Shown in pieces: positions 11,614 to 24,704 of a stretch of DNA of 64,000 nucleotides. The notes beneath the pieces were generated by a model. The model did no database searches and had not been told where the DNA came from. It saw nothing but the letters and a program-made list of their open reading frames with translations. Source of the DNA: Branchinecta lynchi (taxonomy: Eukaryota; Arthropoda; Branchiopoda; Anostraca; Branchinectidae); assembly GCA_023053575.1 (NCBI GenBank), contig JAKZAP010000014.1:18626938-18690937 (forward strand), given 5' to 3'. How positions within the stretch are numbered: position 1 is the first letter of the stretch; each line of letters opens with the position of its first letter. Made by a program: the position numbers and the translations under genes.

Positions 11614-12631
11614 CTGGAACAGAATGGTTTCGGATTAACCCAATCGATGGCCTCAAACTAATCAACGTCGTTCACTCTAAAGATCGCACACACTCGGAAC
11701 CTCCCAAAGGTAATACGAGCCCATGGGTACGTGAAACAGCCAATCACAGCGTCGTATTTAACGCCGTCTAGTTTGCAGATAAAAACCTGAGCCAAATATA
11801 AAAGCATAAAAGCCAATGTGAACAGCTACATAGCCCCTTTCTGACTCCCGGACCTGAAGTCCGGTTACAACAGTTTCTTCTTCGCTCTAAATACGCAGTT
11901 CGTTCACATTACAATTCAATGATTGATACATCCCTCCGATGAGAAGAAACCGAGCTATCTAGGTGGTATAGAATGGAAGACGTATTCACAACCCGGTACG
12001 ATCTTGGAGAAGCTGGGTACTAATCACTCCCCCCCCCCCACCTCAGAAGTCACCGACCGGTTTCTTTAAGGCTCTCTTTAAACCACTCGCGCCTCCTTAT
12101 TTATACCGCCATGGAAGTTGTTTTCGAGTAAAAAAAAAAAAAAAAGCTAAGCCCCACACTAGCAAGAAATCCGAGTAATTACCTCAGCGCTACACGAGGA
12201 AATAACTCATTAATAAGCCAAAGGCGAAAGCTTTGTGTTGCAGTGTTGCCACTCAAAGCAGCTGTGTCATTTCTACCGTGCGCAGAAAACTTTCTAACCT
12301 TTTTGTACACACTTTTTCGGCAGGACGCGGAGTACCTTGTGAGTCTCCGCAAAAACAAGGGTATTACCTAAGGTGAAAAATAAATAGGCAATTTACAGGA
12401 TTCAAGAAAGGGTCGAATCTGATAGCTGGATTGCAAAAAATGTGTGTATAGACGGAACCGAAATTTCTTGTACTGAAAAACAAAATAAAAATAAAGAAAA
12501 GTCTTCTGACTCTTAAGCCTCCATCATCTGTTGCCAAGATGCGAATCTTACTCCTTTGCCTGACGTTTATTGCACTTGCAACCTCCGGCTTAGGTTCCAT
12601 GCATCGATCGCAATATCTATCCGTCGGTCCC

Positions 12632-12822
12632 CGATGAAAAATTGTCGAAAACTAGTTGCATGAAGTTGTAAACTTCAGTATCATCCAACAATTACTGATG
12701 GCATTACATGCCACTACATCAAGACTAGATGATACTTGACGCACTACTATGTATCACTACCTATAACTTCACGAATAAACGATCTACACATGATGACGTC
12801 TACTCAGGCTACAAACTTTTCA
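12632..12822. mobile_element. Single CCCGATGAAAA-type element
   Basis: Starts CCCGATGAAAAATTGTCG and ends CAGGCTACAAACTTTTCATG, the same ends as each arm at 45901-46206 and 46622-46924. About 190 bp, with AT-rich CACTACT words inside. Confidence 0.5.
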
Positions 12823-12829
12823 TGGAGCC

Positions 12830-13540
12830 GGTCACACTTTTACTGGTTCCGGTACTTCCAAATAATCTAGGAGGATGAAACTTGGTAGGGATGGAGGGCG
12901 GGGGGGGGGGGGGGGCGGATATTCCCAGGAATGCTAAATTTTAGTGAAAAGTAACTGATGGCAATTCAAGATGTCGTTGATGATCCATTTCTGCCTCCGA
13001 ACCGATTCAGCCGCGGTGGGGCAAGTGGGTCTTGTAAATTTCGTGGCACGCATAGAGACCAAACAGATGGAATGATTGGAATGAAACTTAAAAGGTACAT
13101 GTTTCATATGCCCTAAGGGATCCTTTTGGAGTCCAGGCCACATGTGGCCTTGGTGGGGAGTTGTAGGGGGGAGTCGGTACTGGGAATTTCCCGAAAAGAT
13201 ACAGGTGAAACTTGATGGGTGGTAAGAGAAGATGCCCTAGATGATCCATTTATTTGTCCCAACTGCGTTTGGCCACGAAGAGGGAGTTGGGAGAGGGAGG
13301 TCCCTGAAATGTTGTTCATGTCCTAGGGATCAAGCAAGTGAACCCTAGAAAGGAAAAAGCTCACATGCCCTAGATTATCCATTTTGAGTAGGCTACAGGA
13401 AGGATTCAGACTCATCAATGGGAATTGGATGGGGCACTGGGTATTTCCGAGAATGCTCAGATTTCAGTGAAATTTAATGGGTGGTTATGTGTCCGAATGA
13501 ATCCGGTCAAGTCCGGGAGAATCGAAGGGGCTTTCTTGTA
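12830..13540 (-). repeat. R2 family, degenerate inverted copy
   Basis: Contains GGATGAAACTTGGTAGG, a long G run, and repeated 'GATGATCCATTT' and 'ATGCCCTA' words at about 250-bp spacing. This is the reverse of the R2 pattern seen at 17.9-18.2 kb. No ends are visible. Confidence 0.45.
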
Positions 13541-13609
13541 CCAACGACTCACAAGAAGTTCCATGTGAGCTCGTAGCTCTTTCTGTTTACACCTTGCGTT
13601 ATAAGACAA

Positions 13610-14750
13610 TTCGATGGGATCCCAAAAATTGAATATTTGATCCAGACAATCGGGTCTTAGAGGTCCAGTCTTCGCCAGACTCCTCGAGCACCCTTACTAA
13701 TAAAATTTAGAAACAGATTAAGGCAAATGGTAATCATCTGAAAAGACAAATTCAAAAATGGATTAAGCATGTGTGTTTACCCCTATAGCCTGCGTCATAC
13801 CTACTTTGACGAAATTTCCTGCCTTACTTCTGAAAAGTTTCCGGTTTCAGCCGGATTCCAGGCGAACTACTTGTCTTGCAAAAAAATGAAGTTCAAGATC
13901 GGATTCAGCGTATCTCCTTACCCATATGTCAAACTTCTAATGAACTTCAGGCAAAACTTAAAATTTTAACAAATTTTACGATTTCAGCCGGATTCGTGGC
14001 GAACTATGTGTCCAGGTAGAAAAAGAGTAAATTAGAATTCATATAAAAGTTTTACTTTTAACAAATTTAACGTTTGATGAAAATTTATATAAAACTTTTA
14101 CTTTTAACAAATTTTCCGGTTCCGGCCGGATTCTGGGCGATCTACTTGTCCGACGAGAAAATAACTTTCATATTCCGATTCAGCATTTTTCCCCATCCGT
14201 AAATCGAACATCTAATCAACTTCAGATCAAACTTTTATTGTTGACAAATTTTCCGGTTTTTGCCGGATTCCGGGCGATCTACTTGGCCGACAAGAAAATC
14301 ATTTACATATTCAGATTCAGCATGTCCCCTTACTTCTAAATCGGACATGTAATCAACTTCAGATAAAACTTTTACTTTTAATAAACTTTCCGGTGTTTGG
14401 CCAGATTCCGGGAGAACTACTTGTCGAGCGAGAAAATGGTTTTCATATTCTTGTTCAGCATGTCGTTTTACCCCTTAATCGACTATCTCATTAGATTTTT
14501 TAAAATATCTTTTTCGCCAATTAATTTGAAACCCCTCCCCCTCCCCTAAATATGCAGCTATCGGGCCCATCAAGGAACTCGACCTTTCCCTTGACTCAGA
14601 GAATCTCCACACCAAGTTCCATTGAAATATCTCATTCCCTTCGAGAGTTATCGTGCTGACAGACGGACGGACGGACAGATGGACAACTTTTGCGATGTGA
14701 TAGGTATCCCTCCACTGACGTTTTGTGATCGCAAAAACCCATCGTCTCTT
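13610..14750 (+). repeat. R1 family element
   Basis: Starts near GATGGGATCCCAAAAATTGA and ends in the GACGGACGGACGGACAG microsatellite followed by ACTTTTGCGATGTGATAGG and CCCTCCACTGACG. It has about five internal repeats with TTCCGGTTTTTGCCGGATTC-type cores at roughly 130-bp spacing, each followed by AACTACTTGTC. Non-coding. Confidence 0.75.
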
Positions 14751-14998
14751 ACGCTGCATCGGCACATTCTCGTTGTTGCCTTTGTGAGAGGCAATGGCCT
14801 CTTATTCTAATTTACTGATTAACACTTGCCAAACCGTTGCATTTTTTTGCAGCTTGGTATCTATCTCTCTTGTGACAATGAGGTGAAGTTCAAACAGGTG
14901 GAAACGATCCAACGGAAATACTGAGGCACGGAAATACAATTTTAAAATTCTCCGGTGTATACTTTCTTACCAAAGTCGAGGGAAGGTATGGGGCGGAG

Positions 14999-15163
14999 GC
15001 AGGTCCATATCCAGATTTTTATTTCGGGGAGGGGGGGGGTGCCCGCGGGTCGGACAGCAAAGTACAAAAAAAAGCAGGTCATAGTTTAAAGTGATTATTT
15101 TCGTATGCTTCAGGGGGGGGGGGATTGAACCCCTTAACCACCCACTGGATACGGTCTTGGGCT
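14999..15163. mobile_element. Small MITE with GGTCCATATCCAG ends
   Basis: GGTCCATATCCAG at the left and CTGGATACGGTC at the right, with two long G runs and a GGATTGAACCCCTTAACC segment. Same family as 34611-34778 and 52497-52836. Confidence 0.5.
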
Positions 15164-15469
15164 GACTTACGGTGACTTACGAGTCAGTGAACGCAATTCC
15201 CGTGGAAGCCTTATACAGCTCGAATTTCGAGACCCACTTCCAAATAATAGCGGACATGTCAGCCGCGAGGTAGGGAGGGATGACTGTCATCCCTGTATAT
15301 TACATTAACTTAAGAACGCCCAGTAGTAATTATCTTGTAAGATACATTCTATATTACTTTGGTCCTCTTCCGCAAGAACCCTAAAAAGGGCGGGGCACAT
15401 ACGCGATTGCCCACTCTGCCTACTTGGTAATCCGGCACTGAGTACACGTATTTCAAATATTCAAAGATT

Positions 15470-15660
15470 GTACGGTGTAAATTGTCTGCTCTACACACAA
15501 AACTGTCCGATACGGCGTATGCGCGTCTGTCGCCCTCTCATGGGCTTATTCGTCTGTTTGTTACTTTCCCTAATTATGTCTTTACATTTTCTTTTGTACT
15601 CCAATGTTTTCGTCGTACGTTTTGTGTGTTAAAAAGTATTATTATTATTATTACTAAGCA
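15470..15660 (+). repeat. Non-LTR 3' end with ATT tail
   Basis: Terminates in GTATTATTATTATTATTACT after a T-rich stretch (TGTTTGTTACTTTCCCTAAT). It resembles the AT-rich 3' ends of other non-LTR stubs here. No frame is recognisable. Confidence 0.35.
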
Positions 15661-15894
15661 TCTGATAAATTCGTTGGAAATACAAATCCCTTTATGCTGG
15701 CTCAGCGCTCCAGTCGTACTAGTTTCCGAAAGTCCTCCATTGTCTCACTTTCAACACCTGTGACAGAGAGATAGTAAAATATGGATCGAATAAGACCATG
15801 AATAGAACCTAATCGCTCTCGCTCTCTGCTCCAAACACAGTGTAAAACTTTCGTTGATCGGGAAGTAGACTGCAGATATTCTACTCATCAAATT

Positions 15895-16870
15895 GTGGGA
15901 TCCCAAAACGTAAGTGGAGGGATACCTGTGACATCGCAAAAGTTGTCCGTCTGTCCGCCCGTCCGTCTGTCAGCAAGATAACTCTCGAACGGAATGAGAT
16001 ATTGGATGAAACTTGGTGTGAGAGCTCTTTGGATCAAGGTAAAGGTCGAGTTCGTAGATGGCCTCTGTAACCCTACATTTAGGGGTGGGGGTTCAATGAA
16101 GGGGCAAAGAAAATATTTTAAACAGCTAAAGAAATAGTTGATTAAGGGGTAAGAAGACATGTACGATCGTGAAAACTATTTTCTCGCCGCTCAAGTAGTT
16201 CACCAGGAATCCGGCCCAAAACCCGAAAGTTTGTTAGAAGTAAAAGTTTTATTTCAAGTTGATTAGATGTTCCATTTAGGGGTAAGAAGAACTGCTGAGC
16301 TCGTATGTGAAAACCATTTTCTACTTGATCTTTCGAACAAGTAGTTCGCCCGGAAGCCGGCCAAAACGGGAAAATTTGTTAAAAGTAAAAGTTCTATTTG
16401 AAGTTGATTATATGTCCAATTTAGGGGTAAGAAGAGATGCTGAATCTGTATATTTTTACCCGGAGACATAGTTCACCCGGAATCCGGCTGAAACCGGATT
16501 TTTTTCTATCTGAAGATCAGATGTTCGATACAGGGGTAAGGAGATACGCTGAGTTCATTTTTTAGCTTTATTTTTTTTGGCCGGAGAAGCAATTCGCCAG
16601 GAATTCGGCCCAAACCGGGAATTTGGCATAAGTTATAAGGCAGGACGTTTCGATCAGTTTCGTCAAAACAGATATGACTTGTAGGGGTAAACACACATGC
16701 TGAATCCATATCCGAACTTGGTTTTCTGCTTTTCTCAGATGATTAGCTATTTGGCCTTAATCTGTTTCTAGACTTTAACAGTAAAAATATTCAAGGATTC
16801 TGGCGAAGACTGGATCTGGCGAAAACAAGGCCCAATTTTTTTTTTCAAATATTACATTTTCGAGATGCCA
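15895..16870 (-). repeat. R1 family element (inverted)
   Basis: Starts GGGATCCCAAAACGTAAGTG and has the GTCCGTCTGTC microsatellite and about four internal repeats with CGGAATCCGG-like cores. Its left end faces the right end of the copy at 13610-14750 about 1.1 kb away. Confidence 0.75.
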
Positions 16871-17144
16871 TCGAAACCTTTGGTCTTCCTACTGACCTGT
16901 CTCAAGCTTTGAAAAAAGGGGGGACTTTCAGAAACTTGTCTGCTCGGAAGCAATCACAGAACTGGAATATCACGAATTCGAGAATACTAAAGACAAACAA
17001 GCTACCGGAATAACAGTAGCCAGAGGGACGATAAAGGGCCGTGGTCAGGCTCCAAGGTTATTGTGGTATAAATCTGAAAGATTCACCGGGGACAAAGTTC
17101 GGAAGTACTAAAGGCGACGAAACTATGGGACTTCTAATGGAAGA

Positions 17145-17262
17145 TGAGGGAAGATACGGGGCTGGGACGGTGACTCACGCCTAGAGAACTAAAGGCAAGG
17201 AAGCTACGGAACTTATACTGAAAAACGAGGGACGACACGGGGCTGGGACGGTGACTCACGCT
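17145..17262. repeat. Short tandem repeat unit
   Basis: GGGGCTGGGACGGTGACTCA occurs twice, about 80 bp apart, each followed by CGC and preceded by a GAGGGA-ACG-like word. It lies in otherwise unassigned intronic sequence. Confidence 0.6.
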
Positions 17263-17829
17263 TAGTGAACATTGCACGCATCTCGAGGGACGGCTAGTTT
17301 CCACAGTGAAGATACGATTGGAACGATGACGGCTGCTACCTCGTTCTCCATCCTTGAAACATGCACAACCTTTCTTATGCATTTATCCCACCAGATATTT
17401 TCTACACATGACTAGGTGTATCACAATTATACAATTTGTTGTAAGCTTTGTTCTCGTGATCTACCTGAACTGACAAAAAGAAATATCCACTTTATCAGTT
17501 CACTACCACGGGGTTCTCCGCATTAACTGACACGCTACCCGCCGAAAGGTTGCCACGTCTATCTCAAATGAACTCGAATGGAGCCACTGCTCCAGGAGTT
17601 GTAATTAAATATTTGCTCACTTCAGTTTAGAAAATTAAGAAAAACAGAACTAAGAGATTTCAAAATTTCGCTCTGGTTTTATCGCAGATTTAGCGCGACA
17701 CAAGATGTTCGTTCGCGATTCGTCGAACACAAATCCAAAGGAAACAAAATCGTTTTCGAATATAGACAAGAGTTCAAATGGTACTTGTCACAGGAAGATA
17801 AGTGAGCAAGTGAACTAGGAAGTCAAACA

Positions 17830-18510
17830 AATTTCTGCGCCCCTCTTCAACTTTACCAATGTGGCCGGATGCAGTTTGGGCGCTCACTCATTGACATCTT
17901 CTCTTATCACTTATTAAATCTCACTCGAATCTTAGTATTTCCAAGATATGTCCGGCATCCACCTTTCCAGCTCCACCCTACCCCCCCCCCCCCCATCGAG
18001 ATCGAATCCTACCGGGACCTCGAAATGAATCATCTAGGGCATATGATATTTTCTATCTTCCTTGTTTCTTCCCATCACTCGACTGATTTGATCCCTAGGC
18101 GTTCTAAATAATTTCTGGACCCCCCCCCTCCCCGATCCAAAAAGTGGTCCATCTAGGGCTTATGCTTGTCCTTCCCACCTAGCCCTTTTCCGATCCCTCC
18201 ACTCCAAGCCTTGAGGATTTCTAATACCCAGCTCACACTCCCCCCAAGGAACAACTACGACATGTTGCAAACGATGAAATTTCATCCGGATCGAACAACT
18301 CGTTCGAAAGTTATGCATGCCATGAGATTCCGGGTCCCCCTCCCTCCACTCCCTTTGGATGGTGGGATCTGGGAAATGGCCATTCCTAGGTCAATCTGGT
18401 CACATCTCTAACACGCCTGACAAGTTTCATCGTCCTAGCTCATCTGAACGTACCCTAACTCGGGATCGGTGGACCCTCCGACAGACCGACGGAACTTATG
18501 TTGATGCTAA
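17830..18510 (+). repeat. R2 family fragment
   Basis: Repeated blocks TCTAGGGCATATGATATTTT and TCTAGGGCTTATGCTTGTCC, C runs, CAAGTTTCATCGTCCTAGC, and a terminal GACAGACCGACGGAAC. It lacks the TATGGCACTTG start. Confidence 0.55.
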
Positions 18511-20164
18511 AATCGTCAACCAACAGGCAAGTATCCACCACACCACGACGATTTTCTCGCGCGATTTGCGCGACCAACCACATTTATTTTGTGTTTACGG
18601 ATTGAAAACCTGAAACTACGGAAACAAAATCGCTGAACAACACAATTTTTCTTGCTGAATTTTTTGTTTGTTTTCCAGCGATCGTAGTAAATATAAACCT
18701 TTCAGCTGTATACTCCCTTCTCGGTTAAACTTTAAGCAGTTTCACGCTCTTGTTATGTTTTCGGGGACACGACTCGCTACAATTCACAGTCAGCTTGGAC
18801 TGATTAAATACTTGCAGAGCTTTATTTAGAGATGTAATTAGAGCTATATCAGACAGTCCAAGATGCTAGCACTTGTCCGAAATAGCTGGCAAAAACAGAG
18901 GCACAAATATTTGAAAGCAATATCAACCTGCTCTGCAGGAGTTCCAAAAGGAAAATGTATAAGGTCTAGAATTCTAGACAGGAGTATTTAGTATTTAGAA
19001 CTTAGAACAAGACGAGCAAATTATCCATCAATGAAGGTGTGAAAGGTCCCGCTTTTATCACGCGACAAACACAAGTTCTTTTCTAACCGAATGCTATAGT
19101 GTCCATGACATTTTACCACCGTTCATCTGGCAGCCGAACAAGAAATCAGGGAACTATAGAAAACAGGGACATTTCTAAGAACCAGGAGTAAGTAACGGTT
19201 AATACGCAGCAATCCCTTACAGGCCTACTGTATTCAGAACAAGACGAGTAAATTGTCCACCAAACGCAGGTGGCTAAGGTCTTTGTTTGGTTTTGTTCAG
19301 TTGTTTGGCTAAAATTTCATTATCTATCTACAAAAATCAAATTATAAACTAAGTGCCACTTTATTTTCCACTGGCATTTCCGGCACTTTATTTAACCGGC
19401 TACCTTAAAAAAAGAATGCTGTAGTTTCCCTGCTATTTTACGATCGTCGTACTGGCAGCCGAGAAAAAAAAATCACCGGAAGTTATCATCTATCTTCCCT
19501 TAAGGCGCCTCAGTGGCGGCCCGGTAAACTGAAAAGCTGATATTAGTCTCCCCCCCCCCTATGGCTTGGAGGCTTGAGTGCTCTCAGGGAGATATCTGAT
19601 ATTATGCCAAAATAATTTAGTAAGACATTTCTGGAATGGCAGTAGAAATTTTGGTGGAAGAATGGTTGCGTCGTTACCAGGGGGAATTCACTAGTGGTCT
19701 ATATTTTTTTCTACAAGTCACTCATCATTAAATGCCACTGTCAGAATTTTCAAGAGATAACACAAGGATGGGCGGTTTGACATACAATTACCTCAAACCA
19801 AGACTGTGAGATCAGATCAGTGTCGCATGTAGCAAAATATGGAACATTCTCGCTGATAATGTCCGTAGCGTTTAGTCGTTTGGCACCTTTAAGACCCAAC
19901 AACAAATATTTTTAGTTGATAAATATACTGGGGAATAAACCTATTCAGGAATAAGTAATTTGTGTTTTCAATATGTTAATTTAAGTATAACATCCCAGGA
20001 TGTTAGGGCTTGAGTACCCTAGGCTTTAGTAATACCCTAGGCTTGATCATTTTTTTTATATATTTAGTCATTTTTTTTATTTGTTGAAATTTAGGGATTG
20101 TGGGAGATCGGTGCGGAACTGGAGCTGAACTTTAAGAATGGACCGGTAAGTGAAAACAAGACCA

Positions 20165-21452
20165 AAGGTTTCGATGGGATCCCAAAAATTCAATATCTGA
20201 TCCAGACAACTGGGTCTTGTCTTAGCCAGATCCAGTCTTCGTCAGACTCCTTGAACATTTTTACAATTAAAATTCAGAAACAGATTAAGGCCAAATAGCT
20301 AATCACCTGAGAAAACCCAAGTTCTGATTTGGATTCAGCATGTGTGTTTACCCCTATAAGTCATATCTGTTTTGACAAAAACTTCCTGCCACTTCTGCCA
20401 ATTTCCCGGTTCCGGCCGAACTCCAGAACTACTTGTCCGGCGAAAAAAGAAAGCTCAAACACGAAATCAGGGTATCTTCTTTCCCCAGTAATGAACATCT
20501 AATCAACTTCAAATAGAAATTTAGCTTATAACAAATTTTCCGATTCCAGCCGGATTCCGGTCGAACTATATGTCCGGGTAAAATACGATTGTCACACAGG
20601 GACTCAGCATCTCGTCTTACCCCTAAATCGCTTATCTAATCAACTAAAAATAAAACTTTGACTTCCAACAGATTTCCGGTTTTGGCCGGATTCCGGACGA
20701 ACTACATGTCCGGGTAGACAAGTGTTCAGCATGTCTTCTTGCCCTAAATCGAACATCCAATCAACTCCAAATTAAACTTTTAATTTTGACAAACTTTCCG
20801 GTTTGGGCCGGATTCCGGTCGAAATACTTGTCCGTCGAGAAAATAGTTTTCACCATCGTCTTTAGCATGTCTCCCTACCTCTAAATCGAACATTTAATCA
20901 ACTTCAAATAAAACTTTTACTTTCAACAAACTTTCCGATTTGGGCCGGATTCCGGGCGAAATACTTGTCCATCGAGAAAATAGTTTTCACCATCGTCTTC
21001 AGCATGTCTTCCTACCCGTAAATCGAACATCTAATCAACTTCAAATAAAACTTTTACTTTCAACAAACTTTCCGGTTTTGGCCGGATTCCGGGCGAACTA
21101 CTTGTCCGATGACAAAATGGTTTTCACCATCGTGTTCAGCATGTCTTCTTACCCCATAATCAACATTCACATTAGCTGTTTCAAAATATTTTGTTTGTCC
21201 CTTAATTTCAATCCCCGCCCCCACCCCTAAATGTAGAGCTACAAAGCCCATCTACGAACTTGACTGGTCCGACGACCCAACGAACCTTCTCACCAAGTTT
21301 CATCAAAATATCTCATTCCCTTCGAGAGTTATCGTGCTTACAGACGGACGGACGGACGGACGGACAGACGGACGGACGGACAGACGGACAGACGGACAAC
21401 TTTTGCGATGTCATAGGTATCCCTCCACTTACGTTTTGGGATCCCAAAAACA
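20165..21452 (+). repeat. R1 family element, near full length
   Basis: Runs from GATGGGATCCCAAAAATTC to GTTTTGGGATCCCAAAAAC. It has six internal 120-137 bp repeats with TTTCCGGTTTTGGCCGGATT-type cores, then a GACGGACGGACA microsatellite at 21339-21399. The copy at 48390-49825 is its inverted near-duplicate. The apparent peptides of repeating DGRTDGQ come from the microsatellite and are not a gene. Confidence 0.85.
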
Positions 21453-21539
21453 CATCTTCAATCCTTCTTTTTTGTTTTATTTTAATAATGAAGAGACTCG
21501 ATTATTTGTTGATTATTTTGGTATTAACCACAATGTAAC

Positions 21540-21622
21540 GGGCTATGGAGCTTCGTAGGGGGTCGAAACTTAATTTGTTCGTATATTTTTGCATTTAATA
21601 AAACTGAACTGAACTGAACAGA
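21540..21622 (+). repeat. Non-LTR 3' end with ACTGA tail
   Basis: TTTAATAAAACTGAACTGAA and CTGAACAG follow a GGAGCTTCGTAGGGGG stretch. A short tandem tail after AATAAA is typical for the non-LTR stubs seen here. Confidence 0.4.
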
Positions 21623-21905
21623 TAACATTTAGGATGTTAGCTGTTATGTTTTTAAAAAATTGCGCGTTAGAACGTTATGCATACAAGAAAAGCCGAAACA
21701 CCGCCGAAAAACCATCAGCTGAGTTTTTCTGATTATCATCATGATATCGGGAAAATCAGCATTTTCGGCGGTTTTTCGGCTTTTCCGGGAATTGCCTGTC
21801 TGACATCTGATCCGTGACGTTTGAAAAACACAACAGCTAACATTCTAAGTGTTATCTGTTGAAACCGGATGTTATCTGTTCTGAAAATTCTGATAGTGTT
21901 GTGTT
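21600..21905. mobile_element. MITE with nested palindrome
   Basis: The outer inverted blocks are AGATAACATTTAGGATGTTA and the complement of AACATTCTAAGTGTTATCT. The inner inverted repeat at about 21690-21790 is GAAAAGCCGAAACACCGCCG and its mirror TCGGCGGTTTTTCGGCTTTT. Related words (TGTTATCTGTTGAAACCG) occur in the element at 50661-51043. Confidence 0.6.
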
Positions 21906-22594
21906 TGGTTTAACTTGACCGGCGTTGAACCGCCAGAACCTAGTCGGGAGGGAGGTTCTAGTGAGACGTCACTGGGAGATAGCGAGACCAACTAACTGCC
22001 TATAGCGGGCACATCAGACACTAGTGAGTAACTAGTAGTTTTTGTGCCTTTTTTTATCCGTAATTTTAATGTGAATTAACACAATTGTAATTTGACAATC
22101 CCGTGCATTTTGTTTTATCAGAATTTTTGGGAATAAATGAATTGAATTGAAAAAAATTGTGCAATTCCGGATACTTTATCCTCATTTATGCTATGAATTC
22201 GTCACATATTCAAGATGTTTGAGAAGAAAAAAATGTGTCACCATAGAATCCGAACCCTGAAATATTATGTCAGACGCACGTACGCTTACTTCGTGATCGT
22301 TTTTGAGGGGCGCCGCAGATTCTTTTATCTCTTCGTTCTTTATTTACCTCTATCACAGTTTTTTATCTATTCCGCAGGTCTTCATGTAAGACATTAAATG
22401 AGTTTTGTTGTTAAGATGAGAAACTTTATCAAGCCACCATTTTTCCAGTGATGATACATGTTTCTGGCGCAAGAACCTTTGTCCCGCGTGGCTCTTATGG
22501 ACATTGCATGGGCTGCCCCCCTTTTCGTGTTTCAACATGTTTAGCACTGACTTGCTGAAATCAACCAAGGGCTCCCCAAAGACTGAGAAAATGT

Positions 22595-22852
22595 GGGATC
22601 GACTAAAAATAGGCACGGCACGGCACGACATAGTGTAAGATGCACGAGTAATAAAAAAGATTAGCAAGTAGTAGAAGAAGACAAGTAAGTGTGAGTTTGT
22701 AACTACAGAGCCCAAAAGAAGGCACGTTAGAACATTATACCTGCCCCCCACTATGATGCCTGAAACGGCTCTTTGGTTTTCGTGCCTGTTTTTAATACTC
22801 TTGACTCCTACACTATGTCGAGCCGTGCCGTGCCTCTTTTTACTCGATCCCT
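22595..22852. mobile_element. MITE with GGGATCGACTAAAAA ends near a receptor exon
   Basis: 258 bp. Terminal repeats GGGATCGACTAAAAATAGGC and the complement ending CTCTTTTTACTCGATCCCT, with ACGGCACGACATAGTGTA paired to TACACTATGTCGAGCCGT. Flanked by the direct repeat AAAATGT. It sits in the intron about 45 bp beyond the donor of exon 22902-23116. Same family as 28224-28697. Confidence 0.8.
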
Positions 22853-22901
22853 AAAATGTATGTCGAAAACGTGAAAAGCACGCTAATAGCCTTCTTCTTA
22901 C

Positions 22902-23116
22902 CTGAATAAGGGTATTTTCTCCTGGCCGATAAATAGAGTTTTCTTTCGGCCGTTTTCTTCCCACGTAGTTAACAGCAACAAATTCCAGGAGCGATGCATA
23001 AATGAAACACATGCAGACGCCATCCCAGACGTTCATTGCCGTTAAGTTAGAGACGACGGGTAACGTTGAGCGGAAACCGTTAGACGTCGTGAAGAAATTC
23101 AGCATGGTTGTCACAC
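22902..23116 (-). CDS. pHCl: TM2-TM3 exon of chloride channel
   Basis: A 215-nt exon (2 + 71x3). It encodes VTTMLNFFTTSNGFRS (rest of TM2, with Thr6', Leu9' and Arg19'), then TLPVVSNLTAMNVWDGV, then TM3 (CMCFIYASLLEFVAVNYV), then the start of the cytoplasmic loop, GRKRPKENSIYRPGENTLIQ. Leu9' is the usual hydrophobic gate and Arg19' is typical of anionic channels. The acceptor is TTCTTAG (23117-23123) and the donor is GTAAGA (22896-22901), ending in phase 0. MLNFFTTSNGF and NLTAMNVWDGVC are the motifs that point to the arthropod pHCl group. The donor is about 43-50 bp from a MITE inserted in the downstream intron (22595-22852). Confidence 0.95.
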
Positions 23117-23899
23117 CTAAGAAAAAAAACTGTTTCAGTGCCCCATAAACAACTTGGTGTCCAGTGGGATTTAAGACCAGAGTCGCTGATTTTAGCCAGT
23201 TTTGTTTACGTTTGAGTGATGATGGTGGTAATATATCTTGAATTTCTTCGTTCCAGGTGTGACCAGGATGAAACGTAAGAGTCGGTAATTAACCAAATTA
23301 ACGAACCAAATTATGTACAGGTGTGACTGAATGTGGCCCGGGCATAAACCGATAAACTGAGGCGGAAAGTCAGTTTCAACATTTCAGTTGGGTAATTAGG
23401 CCTGAATTTCCAAAAATCATGAAAAAACTTGTAAACCAAGTTGAAAAAGAGTAGGCCTGAGTTAGGCTACTAAAATCCATTTTTGTACTTTACTGTGTCT
23501 GCTACTGCAAATATTAAGTTAGTTCCGCTTTTTAACATTTTTGTATCTAGTTCGTTCATGAAACGACCTTTATGTAACGTGTCAAATTAAACACTAATAT
23601 GAATTTCATACCGACAACGACGAACGAAGAAAACGAACGCGGCTAGTGAAATACATTAATACTGGGTCCATATCCAAATTTTATTAGGTTTTGAGTTCCA
23701 TGAGACCTAGGCTACTCTACATCCAAGTTACTCAAGTTTAGATGCTAGTGAACAATTCCTGTCAACCCAGGCATTTAAGACGGAAAGAAAGCATTATCTG
23801 TCTCGTCATCTTTTTTACCCTTAAAACCGGCAAAGCAGAATGCATCACGCTTATCGATATTCCTTCAGCCCAAGCTGACTGCGAATCATATTTGACTAT

Positions 23900-24340
23900 A
23901 TTTTTATTAGAGCTATAATTCGGCCCTTCTTGATAAGGGTCCTCTTCAGGCCCAAGCCGCTCAAGCTGGAAAATGAACTTGTGAAAAAACAATTAAAGAT
24001 TCTTCCTTAAACATCTAAATTTGTGAAATTCTGTCTGAAAACTGGTTGGAGTTGAAGCTGGTGCTGTGATTTCATTCTTGACACGGCTGCTGGTTTTGCT
24101 GTTCGATTGGGTCATCGAAAGGGTAGAGATTCTTCTCCATTTTGGCTTTGGCAGCCGGCAGCCGTGTCCAGAATGAAATCACAGCACCAGCTTTAACACC
24201 AACCAATTTCTAGAGAAGAAATTCACAAAATCAGATATTTAAGGAAGACTTTAATTGTTTTTCCACAAGTTCATTTTCCAGCTTGATCCTGTAGAGGACC
24301 CTTGCCAAGAAGGGTCGAAATATAGCTCTAATAAAAATGT
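23900..24340. mobile_element. Foldback element (CAAGGGTCC family)
   Basis: Arms 23900-24093 and 24155-24340. Paired words include TTTTTATTAGAGCTATAATT, CCCTTCTTGATAAGGGTCCT, ATTTCATTCTTGACACGGCT and their complements. The central loop is about 60 bp. It lies in the 6-kb receptor intron. The arms are diverged, so this is an old copy. Confidence 0.8.
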
Positions 24341-24704
24341 AGCTGACTTTTCCGTTTTGCACCGTCAAAAATCACGCTCATCACTTATGCAGGATTTAAA
24401 GGTTATCTAAAACCATCATTCATTTTAGGAATCAATGACTGCCTATCCTCTTAGCTCACGCGTAAGCTCCATTTACCAATGTAGACATTTTCGCATTCAA
24501 ATAATGAATTATGTTGCCTCCTGTGATGTAAATTAAAACTTCGAATGCAAACAATTCAAAAGTATCAAGGGAAGGGGAGATGAGGAACTAGGCAGAGAAC
24601 AATATTAAAATGGTGGACGGATTAATACTCATATACTTTAATCTTGGGTTTGAAAGGATTTCGCCGAGCTATTTACCCGAGCAGAAAAAATGGCGCATCC
24701 TAAT

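Noticed and set aside
17134..17382. Ser/Pro/Arg-rich minus frame considered as a loop exon
   Set aside because: The phase-0 reading has stops, and the frame is produced by a tandem repeat. No good splice-site pair was found.
21334..21450. Open frames with repeating DGRTDGQ peptides (also at 48.4 kb)
   Set aside because: Translation of the GACGGACA microsatellite in R1 elements.
22353..22751. 132-codon minus-strand frame downstream of the TM3 exon, considered as the cytoplasmic loop
   Set aside because: Part of it is the MITE 22595-22852. The frame after the best AG acceptor closes quickly in phase 0, which the TM3 exon requires.
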